The notes beneath the pieces are model-generated. The model did no database searches, was not told the DNA's origin, and saw only the letters and a program-made list of their open reading frames with translations. The position numbers and the translations under genes are program-made. From the NCBI GenBank assembly GCA_013396915.1, contig VWZL01001354.1, positions 248,001-312,000 of the forward strand: 64,000 nt of DNA, written 5' to 3'. Position 1 is the stretch's first letter, and each line of letters begins with the position of its first letter. Shown piece by piece: positions 1 through 12,150 of this stretch. Source of the DNA: Stercorarius parasiticus. Lineage: Eukaryota > Chordata > Aves > Charadriiformes > Stercorariidae.

Positions 1-3000
1 CCAGTCTCACACCAATAAAACCTCAGTGCCACCCTGAGGTAGGAGTCCCGCTCCCAGGAAGTGGGAATTTAGGGAAGAGGGGAAATGAAGATTCTAGCTC
101 CCTACTTTTTGCCCTCTGCAGTCCTCAGGTTGCTCATCCATCCCTGGTGAACAACTCTGGCTGCACAAGCCTCACCATAATTTGTCCTACTTGCAAAGCA
201 GTCTCAGGTACAAAATGTACCGTCGGGATGCCTGGCACTCGGCAGTGCCCTGCCTGCATCAGGGGGAGGTGAGAGGAGGACGACAGCCTTATGCCAGCTG
301 GGATTTCCACGAGCCACCCCACTGGGCACCCTGCCTCGTGCCAGTGAGCTGGCAGCTGGCCAATGACTGCAGGATCGCTGCTTGTTGACTCAGAGTCACA
401 GGAGGCCAGTTCTGGAACTTCAGAGAATTTTAGGGGGATGTTACAGAAATGGGCACGTGCCTGTGGTAAGGGAAAGCATCAAGCCCACAAGACCTAGAAT
501 AGTGGCGTTGGTATTTAACCACTGTGTCTTTAGATTTATATGGACGGACCCCCCAGGCTTCTTTTACCAAGGTAGCAATGCAGCCAAAGAAAAAAAGGGT
601 AGCAGGGCTCAGCCTCCCCATTTCCATGCCCCCAAACCAGTCAATTATACCCAACCCATTTCAGAAGGATCTCTCTCTCACCTGTCCTCTAGTGATGGAT
701 GTGACACAACATCCTTCGCCCGGGTACTTGCTTTGCTGAGTCCCTCTCCTAATACTTAAAAAGATTTTTCCTCGCATGAGGACCACTTCCGCATGGTTCA
801 TTTGGATGACTCCATCCTCAGCCATGCAGGCACCTCCAAGGACTTCTGCAAAAGGTGAGATGATGCCCTCCAACTGATGTCCCTGCTCTGCCCCACCACT
901 TCTCCTGTCTCCTCCCTCCCCAAGCCCCACAGCCCCACACACGCCATGCCCAGCCAGCACCGGGAGCAGGGCCGGTAATTGGAAAGGGGAATTGCAAAGC
1001 ACCAAATCTTATCAACCGGCAGCGAGGGAGCATTCAGCGACCGTCCTGGGGGGCCCAGCCCGAGGTCCAGAGTGGGTTGGCAGCCTTTTGTTTAGTGGCA
1101 GGGGATGGACACGCATGGCTGCTCCGCTCAGAGTGGGCACTGGCGTGCTTGAAGCAGGGGGATGGCTCGCCGCTTTATGAATGGGCTACAGAGAGCAGCA
1201 CAGGAGCAGGAACACGGACAGGAAAATGGTGTTTTGGGGGTCACGTTAGGCATAGCTTCTTGGCCTCTGAAGTGCTGCCAAGTGCCGTCACTGTGCACAC
1301 AGAAGTAGCAGCTATTTTCTCATATATCTTTTACTCATTAACCGAATAGTCTAAATATAGCCCCGACTTAGCACTAGCGAGAGATGGTGGGTGCCCTCTG
1401 TGGTCGGTTCTTCGCTGCCTGCCTACCTGCAGCGCTGGTTTTCTGCACCAGATCCTTCGCTTTGCCAGTGCTACGTCAGGTGCTCTCTGCTCTCAGCCCT
1501 GGGGCAGACGGATAATTTACATTAGAGGTTGCTACCACGCAATGAGGAAAAGCACACAGCCCCAGGAACGCAGCCAGCTCTTCCCATGCTTCTGCCAGCC
1601 CGCCGTGCCCCATGCAGTCCTCCCCTCCATCCCTTCCTCCAACTCCTGACTAGATGATATCACTCCTGTCTGATGTTCGGATAAACCAGGCTCTTGGTGC
1701 GGCTGACATGGGTAAAATTCAGGAGTTCAAAGCCTGGCTCCTTTTGCAGGAGTTGTTCCCACACATCACCCAGGATGGGTCCATCAGCAGCTCCCCAGTT
1801 CCATCAGGGGAGGGTATAATTTTACCATGGAGGTAAAATGGAAAGTATTGCCTTTGCTGGGGCCCTGGGAAACTTTCAGGATGTATCAACAATATCTGAT
1901 ATGTTCATAATTTGTGTCCCTGACTTCGGCCTCAGCTTGATGCCACGTAATACTATCTCCACACCTGCCAAGTGCTCACTGCCGCCAATGCTTACCCCTT
2001 CACTCGGCAATTTATTCAAAATAGTGGGCAGGCAGAGAAGAGGGAAGGCACCTTGTGTCCCTGTGTGGATCTCAGGCTACATCCCAGCTGTGTCCATCCC
2101 TTTTCGCAGTGCTGTAAGAATTGAAAAAGATGGTCAAGGGAGAAAAATTAAATGCACATTTGCACTTTGTCTGACAAAGAAAAAGGTTATGGATGTTTAA
2201 AGCTTTGTTGCCATATTCTAGGTAAAGAAATATGGTTGTGACCTCTTGCATGTTGAAATATAATGTTACTTGTCAGCTTATTACCCATTTCATTTTTTGT
2301 CCATTCTCAACAAAACAATGCAGTAAAAATTCTAGATAGTCTCCAAAGCTCCTCAGGGGAGCAGCCTACCATGAGACTTTGTAATCTCTCTACAGGAATT
2401 CCTCAGCTTATCTGTCTCAGCACAATTTCCTTGGAGTAAATGGAAGACTATACTTCCCTATGCCTTGAATTCATTCTATTACAATACTTGAGGCAGCACA
2501 GCATTTTACAGAGAGATAAAAGCTTCTAAGTGGCACAATATTCTCATCAGAAGTAATCTGCCTTTTAGTGAATGGCCTCTCATCCATCCTCCCTTGCCCA
2601 TGGATAATTTTTCTCAGTAGCTGGAAACCTAACTCTCCATTTCTTCTCTTGGGGTAACAGTATGGGAAAAAAAGATGTCAGTGAGCAAATATTTGGTGGC
2701 AAAGCCAAAGGAATCATGTTCTTTTGAGACAAAACTCTCTTTACTTACAGCTGAGTAGACAGAGATTAAGTTATAAGGAATCCGGGCTCCTTGCCAATTC
2801 ATCCCCATCTGCTTGTCAGGAACAAATGCTTCGTTATTTGGCTCGGTGAGGGAGCAAAGAGCAGGAGAGAGGGCAGCGGGCCATGGCCATGCCCTCCCGC
2901 AGGCGCTTCCCCACCCACAGGAGCTGCTCCTGCCTGGGACCTCCAGCACTAATGCTCCGTGCTGGTGACAGAGAGAGGGACAGGGCTGGCTTGCCAGCAG

Positions 3001-3465
3001 AGGTGGGCACCATTCAGGAAAAAAAACATCTGGATAGAAGAGAAAGGAATGAAGATGGATATGAGAGGCTTAAGAAACACAAAGGCGGGGTGTAGGAAAT
3101 CAAGAAAGTCAAGAAGAAGAGAAATTTTCAGGGTCCCTGCAAGATCAAGGCACATTGTGTCATAGAGATAGGGGCTGAGGGACTAGTGGGGGCTGTGAGC
3201 AATTGAAAGAGCTGGTAGTTCCTGGAGCTATGTTACTGTGCCACCAGTATATTGTGAAAAATGTGAAAAATTACAAGAAGAGCCCCAAGAACCACGTACC
3301 CTTACCACAGCAGCAACATTGGTCTCTATGTGCATCTTGTCCTAAGTATCAGAAAGCAAGCTGAAATGATAAGGAGCCTTGAGTGAGTGGCAGGTTGTTG
3401 CATGACACCTGCATTTGGGAGCTGAGGAAGTCTGGACCAAAGTGTCTGTTGGATGGCCTGATGCC
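1..3465. other. Intergenic, no gene recognised
   Basis: Unique-looking sequence upstream of TM9SF2. Several open frames of 60-125 codons occur on both strands, but they overlap each other, have no recognisable domains and show no consistent splice structure. I see no LINE, LTR or RNA gene here. Confidence 0.6.
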
Positions 3466-3469
3466 TGCT

Positions 3470-4490
3470 TTACTGTCAGGTGATTTGAAAATTGGTTGGA
3501 CCACGGGGCTCGAAGGCCAGTGGTCAACATCTTGATGCCCATTTGGTAGCTAGTAGCAAGCAGTGTGCCCCAGGGGTAGATACTGGTGCCAGTATCATTC
3601 CTTATTCTCATCAAATACCTGAATTAGATCAGGCAGAATGCAAATCTGTAAATGCATCATCCTCAGACAAATCTGTGGGTGCTACTAAACTAAGGGAGTA
3701 GCTGACAAGACAAATGGTAGAGCATCAATAAATAGACCTTGAAAAGCTAAGGACTGTGCCAGCAGAAATCCCATGAAGTTCAACAAGTAGACATGAGAAG
3801 TTCTGCTGCTGGGACAGAATAATCCCAAGCTGGGAAGTAAGAGCTCTGCTGAAAAGGACCTGGGGGCTATGGTGGGTGACAAGAGGAATATGAGACTAGA
3901 GTATGATCTCATTGCAAATAACTGCAAATAGCGTGTGCAGCAGTTTTGGGTGGAGGGTGGCCAGCAGGTAGAGCTGGACATCTGCATGGCACTGGTAAGT
4001 CTGCAGGTGGAGTACAGCATCCTCTCTTTTCCACCACCCTCAAGGGGTATGTGGAAAAACTGGACAGGTCTGGATAAGGACTGCCACCATGGTCCAGGGT
4101 CTAGAGTGCAGATGCAGTGAGAGAGGTGGAGGGAGCTGGGCTTGTTTTGCCCAGTGAAGAGAAGCCAAAAAGGTGATGGAACAACAGCCTGCGACTGCCT
4201 GAAGAGCAGATACAAAGATGACAGAGGCAAACTCTTCTTGGTGGTGCCAGAGGACATAACAAGGGGGTACGGCCACACACAGCAGATGGGGAGGTTCAGG
4301 CTGACCATTAGGAAAACTTTCTCCACCTGGTGTTCCAGAGAGGTGGTGGCGGCTCCTTCCTTGGAGGCTTTTCACAACTTGGGTGGATAAAGGCACAGCT
4401 GACCTGATGGTATAACATTGGTGGTAGTCCTGCTTCAAGTGGGGTGATCTCCAGGGTCCTGTCCAACCAACATTTCTGTGCTTCTATCAT
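3470..4490 (+). repeat. Old, diverged CR1 LINE (3' part)
   Basis: The order of diagnostic CR1 blocks is kept on the + strand. First comes the 'ttggttggaccacgg' reverse-transcriptase region, then the 'catgaagttcaacaag' block near 3772. The 'ggacctgggggctatggtgg' block follows near 3857, and then the C-terminal segment with 'ggccagcaggtagagctgga' near 3959. The 3' end, 'gtcctgtccaacc' near 4454, runs into a decayed 'ttctatcatctca' tail. Many indels and stops show it is long dead. The 213-residue open frame on the opposite strand is an accident of this repeat. The start is approximate. Confidence 0.8.
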
Positions 4491-7400
4491 CTCATTTCTT
4501 TACCTAAAAATTAACATTGTAGGTACTGGCCTACTTCACTAGCACGGATGAAACTTCAGAGAAGTTGCAAACAATCAATACAACACTACATACACGAGTA
4601 GACAAATAACTTTCTGCAATCCAAACATGTCACCCAACTCAGAGCACTGGATGCACGGGTTGCATATTCAGCTGCACGCATTTTCCATTCACCCAGATCA
4701 CACCAATATAATTATGTCCTTTATGAAGCCTTTCCCACAGCACCAAAGGTGCCGAGGCGCTAGCAGACTCAGCTGTTGATTGTCTGTAATTGCTTCCAGG
4801 TCCACCATTCTTGGCAGGCCAAGCCACCACAGACTGCTCTTTTTTTTTTTTTTTTTTGGCTTGCAAAACTTCTGGAGCACACAACGTGCTCCAAACACAA
4901 ATACAGCACTAGGAGGCTCTACAGTCCATATAAATCCATAGACTGTGCTGTCATATGCGCTACCAGCCTGACAGACTACCACTCTGCACTCATTCCTCTA
5001 TATGAAGGAGGAACAGTATAGATCCATGCTGAAACAGCGCTGGCAAACATCCACCTACACTATACTGGCCAGTGCACCCAGTTTGAGTATCTGCAAATAC
5101 AGCCACATTGCCATGTAATGTCAGAATAGCAATCACCCTTTCCACGCTTAAATTTTCTATTATTTTAATTTAGGACTACAAGTGTTCTGCACATTACAAA
5201 GTCATACTACTTAGGAGACCACCTAACCGGAAAGAAAAAAATTAAAAAATAAAAAGATGACTTGCAAAAATCTTGGCCCTGGCAGATTTTGGGTTGTGTT
5301 ACCTTTCCATTTTCTCAGCGGTGCTGCCCTGTATTCCTGCTCATCCAAATCCGAGAATGACAAACGAACACCTTTTGAGCAGCGCAAAGTAACCTTTGCA
5401 GACCTACTCGCCACACAGGAGTATTTATGGATGATTTTCATTATAAGTAGCCTGAGATTTGCCTTGTTAGCAAACTCACATGTCAGGTGAGATTCTTTTC
5501 ACTACAGCCTCTATTTTCTGCGCCTGCCTGTCCGTGCAGTGATCACATATAGCATGGCAAGTAATCCTCCCAGGGAACGTACTGCAATTTCCAGAGAGAA
5601 AAGGTCACCGAGAGAGCCATCATCTTCTCACCAGAGCTTCCCAAGCATTTCAGTCTCTTTTCTACGTAAATAACATGCATAGATTTTTTTCACATCTGAT
5701 CAACTTTCTCCCACCAAGCGTAAATTAAAGTGGCAAGTTTGTGTTTATCTGTAATCTACATAATCCTTATTATCTTTGGTGAGATATAGAAGACACAAAG
5801 CAGAATGTAATTCGAAATTTCCAGCATTCCTCTAGTTTACAATGAATTTATAACACAGAATAACAGAGATAATAATTCTCCTAGCTGATGTTTTAAATCA
5901 ACTTTTTACATCCTAACCCCATTGATCGGTAATTTAATTAAGTTTTAGACTAACCTCCATCCTGCTACTGATTGGGACATACTGACAAAAATTTTTAAGG
6001 CATGTGAAGTAATGCTTTAAAAAACGATCTCAGTGGAGAACTTATACAAAAATCAATAGGAAGACCCCCCCACTCCTGGTACACTCCTTTTCCTGAATTA
6101 TCTAAGCACTCCTAACAAGTCACTTTGTAAAGGGCGACAGGAACACCTAAGAAAGATGTTTAATTGCAAATGAGGGCAAATAATTAAACCAGTTTCGGGG
6201 TGTGAGCTGGCAAAACTACCTCTTGTAGTCTACCCATTAGAAAAATGCACCTCTTGATTTTTTTTATCATTCAAATGTGGGTACTTAGAGACTCTACCCT
6301 CTAGAATATAAAAGGGAACTTCATTACAGGAGGCGTTGCAGCAGGTTTGCTCGCTTTTCTCCCTCATTTGAGAAAACAAAAAACTTCATGCAAAGGATCT
6401 TAATATTTTTTTTCAGCATAGGGCAGGTTTGTATTTACTGATCTGGCAAATCAGGTTCTATTTACAGTTACACACCCTTGCTGTGAAGACCAAGGCATTT
6501 GCATGAAACTACACCACTAGATGTGTAATACTGTGTTGGGTTTTTTATTTTGGACCTTTTTTGTTATTCTCAGAGGGGGAAAAATTATCCCATATTGTGC
6601 CTTCTTCCCTCTCCACACCTCTTTATTCTTTTTCTGTCTTCCACATGTTTGCCTGATCCCTTGCCTCCTTTTTTCCCTCTTTACCGTAGTTTAATGAAGA
6701 CCATATGTCCCTAGTTTGTCCATCAGAGTGTCATATGGGACAGCGTTAGAAAGTTTGCTTGTACGACATGCAAGCCACCTTTTACACCATCTTTTTGACT
6801 AACAGGTCATCTTCCTAGGTGGCCACACTGGCCTCTCCCCATTCTTGCTGCGAGCCTCCTGCATCAGGGCGGTTTTTCATCGCATCTTCGGTGCCTCTTT
6901 TAGGAGCCGACAGTTCTCCCGGGCTCCCTTTCCCATTAAAATTCCTTTCCACAAGACTGCATTTACCAATTTTTTGAGCGGCTGAAGTCTTCTGGTTTAA
7001 GTTCATTAGTCCATTGCTTTCACTCCCTCCTCTCCTGAAACTCGAGAGCTCTGCTGATTTGTGATCTTTTCCACCCAGATCGCCTTCCTCCAGCAGCAGA
7101 CTCTCAACCAGTTTTCCCACATTAACAGGCAGCAAACCGCAAGCAGCCAGGTACAGCTCCATACGCCTCACCTCACTGAAACAAAAAGCCGCTTTTTATA
7201 CCCAAAACTTCAGGGACAGGCTACACGGTGCGGTCGCCTCCCAAACACATATCTAGGACAGAGTTTCTGCTGTTGTGGGATGTATCCTACAGGACGTATA
7301 GGCATCACTTCCTCATGTCCTTTGCTGCACACAGAGACCTGGTTCAACGTATCAGCTCGCCATGGCTGGAGCAGGATGCTTGCAGCTCTGCAATCGGCCT

Positions 7401-10400
7401 CCTGCTCTCCATGCAAGCAATTGCCCTAGGAGCTGGGAACCAGTTCAAATGCTTCGGCTCTGTGCTGTCCCCCACTCCCCATAAGCTCTAGGATGTAACT
7501 GTCTGGAAAGAGATGGGTCTGAGAACTTTAAAGCTGTGTCGACATTCCTGTTCCTGAATCAATGGGCTTATTTCACCAGCAACAGGCAGTCAGGCGTTCA
7601 GGTGCGATTACTGATTTTGCACAGTTCTCATCTTGGATGCTGAATTTCTCTCTGAAGTCAAGGGAAGTGGCATCAGGCACCCAGCAACACTGAAAGTCAC
7701 ATGCAGGTTGTCTTAAGAAAGGGCAACAAAAAAAAAACCAACCACCACAAAATTCAAGGCATATAAATCTGAAATGTAGACTTTAGAAAAACAGGAAAAA
7801 AAGACTTTTTTGCCTGGATTTCTCCCAGAAAAGCCACATAATTCTCTGTTAGGCTGAAGATCACGAAAATTATCTTTTAGCTTTACCCACATCATCTTAC
7901 GTAGTATTTTAAACGTAATATTATTCACCACAACTTTTCACTTCTAATTGTAAAGTTCTTTTACTTCTAAATGTAAAGTTTAAAAGAGCTGAGTAAAGCT
8001 CCTTTCAGTGTCAAATTCCCCCAGAATTAGAGGGCTTGGGTGCACTGAATTACCATTACTGTTTAACACACATCCTGCTTCTCACTGCTCTCTGTCCTGC
8101 TTTTGCTTTTCTCTGACCATTTATTACCTCCTTTCCTTTTCCAGCTTTCCATTTCAGGCTGTCAAGGAGAGAGGAGAGTCCGGCTCCTGCAATGAAATGC
8201 TTCACCTGGGGAGCCTGCTGAGAGCGAAATTGATAAAGGACAGCACCAGTCCAGGCAATTTCACTCACAGCGGGCACTTGCAGGTGAAACACTACCATAA
8301 AATGGAGCAAGGTTACTCACCCGCCACCTCTCAGCACAAGTCACCAGCTGATAGCTGCTTCTTTCACCATCTTTTCACCCGTCTCCTGCCGGGCACTGCT
8401 TGCTCTGACCCCGGCGCAAGAGGCAGGAATCAGCCATGTAGACTAGGATTTGCTAGTAAGTGCTCCAAACGTTGAACACTCAGCTGAAGCGTGGCCCGGC
8501 TGCAGGACCACTGGAGGCCTTCCTCAGGCCACCTTCCCACCGGTGGCATCCCAGGGAGGATGCCCACGGTCCCACCAGCCTCATCAGGTACCACACCAGT
8601 GCCATAGAGCCGTCACCACTGCAGCCACTCAATGGGACAAAGGCAACTTGTAGCTGTTTCTGTAGCATCTGACAAGGGTACCATCCTGATGCTCAGTGCA
8701 ATATAGGACAACTTATACATCGTTTTAGCTGGTGGCTCCCACAGATCTATTTCAGCACAAGTTAGGTCCCAAGGGGTAGGGACACTATCACTTCAGCATC
8801 ACTTTGTACCAATCCTGCTTTCTCTGCTATTTGAAAATCCTGTATATTAGAAGACAGCTTTTCACCAGCTCAGGATTTTTTTATTTTGACAGAAATGTAC
8901 CTCAGAGCTTGATCGACACCAGCGCTGAGATTTTTCTCTCAGATGGGTTAGCGTAAGGAGCAGTCATGAGAGAAGCGTGGTGATGCAGGGTAGGGAAACT
9001 GTACTCTGCCATCTACCCCTTTTTTCAACACTGGAAGTAGTTTAAAAGCTCCAGATTTGAAACAAATAAAAAGATTTTTCTTACACAATTCTTCATTTTT
9101 TTATCAAGGTAATTTCACTATTTCATATCTGAGACAAAAATATTTTTGAATCTAAAAAGGCTTAAGCCTTTTTAGCTTAAGCCTTTAAGGGGAACACTCA
9201 TGGTTGCAGTTAGATCACGTTGATAAACAGGATAAAAAGTTACGACAGACAACCTTCCTCATACTTCAGGGCATAGCATTTCAGGAACTCCTCAAGGGAT
9301 TATTGAGAAACTCCCTTTCTAAACAGTGCTCTATAGCCCTTATTAGAGACCTGAATACCGGGCAGTGACAGACATCTGATAGAGCATTTCCTGTAGTACT
9401 GGTGGGGGGAAATCATTATGACAAATGCTCCTTCTATGAGTCAAAAAAAATACCCATTGTACCATTCGAGGACTGAAATTAAGACCCAAGAAGCACAGTG
9501 CAAACTCAATGTACCTGAACACTCGGCTCCTAATTTGGCACATAATTCCCAATTGAAATTAATGGAAAAATAGAAGTCTCAAAAGGATTTAACTGCCTCA
9601 ATACCTTCATGGTTCTTTTCTAGCAGCTGCATCCCAGATCAGCTCTTCAGCCTTTGCTGCGTTGTTCCAGAAGGCTTCCCATAATCTGAATTTCATAAAC
9701 GTGATTTGCTTTACAACAGTGCAAAATTCACCGCCAGGAACTGGACTTGGGTAAAGACCTTTGTCAATGAATGCGGCTGATTGCATGTGTTAAATACATC
9801 ATGCACAGAAAGATACAGGGCAAGGGCAGAATACTTGAGAAATATCACCACAGATTAACTGCTAATAATCAGATGGTGTCTGTGTGCATGTTCTCACTTA
9901 TGGGCTAGAATCGGTTCAATATAGGTTATTACACAACATTATTCTTCTTCCTTTTTTTTTTCAAAATCTAATTTAACTCTTCTCAAAGATCCCGAACAAT
10001 CTCTTCTTGAAGGAAAAAAAAACAGATTCTTTCTTTCCCAGTTGATATAAAACAGTGATCACCAAGAGTGATATTTAAGCTTAGAACTACAGTGAAACTA
10101 TTAATTACTGATCGTGCTGACTGCTGAACAAGTAACCAGCTCAATTAATTTGGGGCTCACAGAGTTATAAAAAGAAAGCATTCCCTTTTGTTTTATTCAC
10201 AAACATATTCTACTTTCTCCTGTATAAAGGTTTGTTTCTTCCCAGTCCCCATAATTGGTACCAATGTGAACAGCAATTATATTATTACACACTGAGGGCA
10301 GAACAAACTAATTGGTGCAGCCTGAACCAGACCCACTCCAAACCTGGGAGATGTGGGCCAGGCAGGCAGCGATCTCCCCACACTTTCTTTTGCGCTGGTT

Positions 10401-11940
10401 TACAGTTCACCAGGGACCTCACAGAAACCTTACCTATAACTGCTGAAGAGAGTCATAAATGCAGCTGCTCCTAAGGCCATTAGTCCTCAGACCGCACTAG
10501 CTGGTGCCACGTGCCCCGTCTCCCTCCTGGAGGAGTCTGGTTTGTGTTTGCTGCAAGGCATTGCCACATCCCTCTTGGCACAGTCATTTCTCCAAAGGGG
10601 CTGCCCCATTGCCCAGGTAAAGAAGTCAGCCGAGCTGAATTTAGCCTCAAATATACAGTGACGGCTGTATAATCGTCTCAGCATTTTCTTTTGAGATGAA
10701 ATTCAGCAGCCTTTTTTACCTGACAGAGCTCTTCTTTGCCTATTTTATTCAGTCAGTCATCTCTCTTTTTAATTTAGTGAGTCAGGTAGCAGACTGATTG
10801 CACATTTCTAGCACCATATGATATAGTGGGGAAAAGGACATAGGCCTCTATAGTATACCAAAACCCTGAAACAATTTGTGTTACATATTAATTTGAAGGT
10901 GGTCATAAAGTCATGGGAGGTGCTGAATCTAATTCTCGAACAAAGATTAAAAAAAAAAGCCCCAAAACCAAACTGACTTGCAACTCATAAAACCAAATAA
11001 AGGCAGAAATGGCACAACTAGATGAGTTTCTACATGTGTGACTAGTCCGAACACTGCACTGTTTACTTAGGCAGTGAACTGGCTGCTGTTCAAGAAGATA
11101 TGCCTTTCCTGGAACACTGCGGATCTACTTTGACCCAAAGGAGAAACACTTCACATATCACCAAGCCCTGCAGAGTATTCACAGGTTGCAGCACGGCTGC
11201 TGCAATGGTCCTGAGCTGCAGGCCAATCCACCGGAGGACTGTGCCTTGGGAAAGAGGGAGGAAAACCATCAGGATCTCTGCCCTGGAGCCTTGCGGACAA
11301 TGCTGCCATCTGCATGGGCTGGGGGCTGCTCATGCCATTTCTCTACTCCCACCAGTCCCATGGGTGACGTGGTCAATGACATATGGCTATTGCCACAGAA
11401 GCTTTGGGTCCACAAAAGGACTAGGGCACTTGATGTGCTCAACTTCCACTTCAGGCACAGAGACGAAGCCCTGCTCTGCTGTCATCTCACCAAGGAGGCA
11501 GGCAGCGCCCTCTGTTTTCAGGCTCAAAGCTCCCTAAAAACTGTCTTGCGATCACACGCAGAAGTACCTGAGGCTTAGCAGGACTGCATTGCTCAAATCT
11601 CCTCGGGGCAAAGTAGCATCAGTTTTCACAAACCATAATCTTTCACTTCCACCTGATGAGGTCCTCACCCATACTTCTGGCTTTCTAGAAAAATGACAAA
11701 ACCACCAGTCTAGGGGCTACTTAACAGCAGGGGATTTCCCCCAAATATGAAATTTGTCATGAATTTATTAGTGCCAGTTGTCTCGGGGGAGAAAAAGAGC
11801 GCATTCATTTAAAAAACTCTGGATTTTAGTTGTTGGGGGAACTCATCTGCAAGAAGGGAGATCTGGGTTTCAGGCCACAAACACATAGTTTATACTAAAC
11901 ATCTTTAAAAAAATAATGTTGAAACGACTATTCACATTAA
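4491..11940. other. Intergenic, no gene recognised
   Basis: AT-rich unique sequence. It holds a T17 tract near 4842-4858, a 24-bp perfect palindrome at 9152-9175, and an AT-rich stretch at about 5700-6550 with several TAATTA-type sites and an octamer ATTTGCAT at 6497-6504. That stretch could be a conserved non-coding element, but nothing in one sequence can show conservation. Open frames at 6815-7171 (minus) and 11100-11578 (plus) are discussed elsewhere and not called as genes. Confidence 0.55.
9152..9175. repeat. 24-bp perfect palindrome
   Basis: Both arms read CTAAAAAGGCTT from the outside to the centre, with no spacer. The next bases (9176-9187) repeat CTTAAGCCTTT, so the palindrome is followed by a partial tandem copy of its own right arm. 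No transposon ends or target duplication are visible. Confidence 0.9.
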
Positions 11941-11945
11941 AGTGC

Positions 11946-12150
11946 ATCATAGAGTCATTTAGGTTGGCAAAGACCTTCAAGGTCATCAAGTCCAACCGTG
12001 AACCTAACGCTGCCAAGTCCACCGCTAACCATGTCCCTCAGTAGCACATCTACGTCTACACTCCAGGGATGGTGACTCAACCACTCCCCAGGGCAGCCTG
12101 TTCCAATGCTTGATAACTCTTTCAGTGCAGAATGTTAGTTGTATCCAGTT
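11946..12150 (-). repeat. CR1 LINE 3' end, minus orientation
   Basis: Reads as the reverse complement of a CR1 3' terminus. It opens with 'catagagtcatttaggttgg', then 'aagaccttcaaggtcatcaagtc', and continues through the 'gccaagtccaccgctaacc' and 'ccagggatggtgactcaac' blocks to 'gggcagcctgttcc'. It is 5'-truncated as usual for CR1. The right-hand limit is approximate. Confidence 0.85.

Noticed and set aside
382..759. 125-codon open frame (+), with other frames nearby on both strands
   Set aside because: No domain, no signal for splicing, and overlaps opposite-strand frames. Consistent with chance.
3685..4326. 213-codon open frame on the minus strand
   Set aside because: It is the reverse strand of a decayed CR1 LINE copy.
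11100..11578. Two overlapping + strand frames of 145 and 130 codons
   Set aside because: Two frames open over the same bases, cysteine- and histidine-rich without a motif pattern. Looks like a GC-richer patch with few stops.
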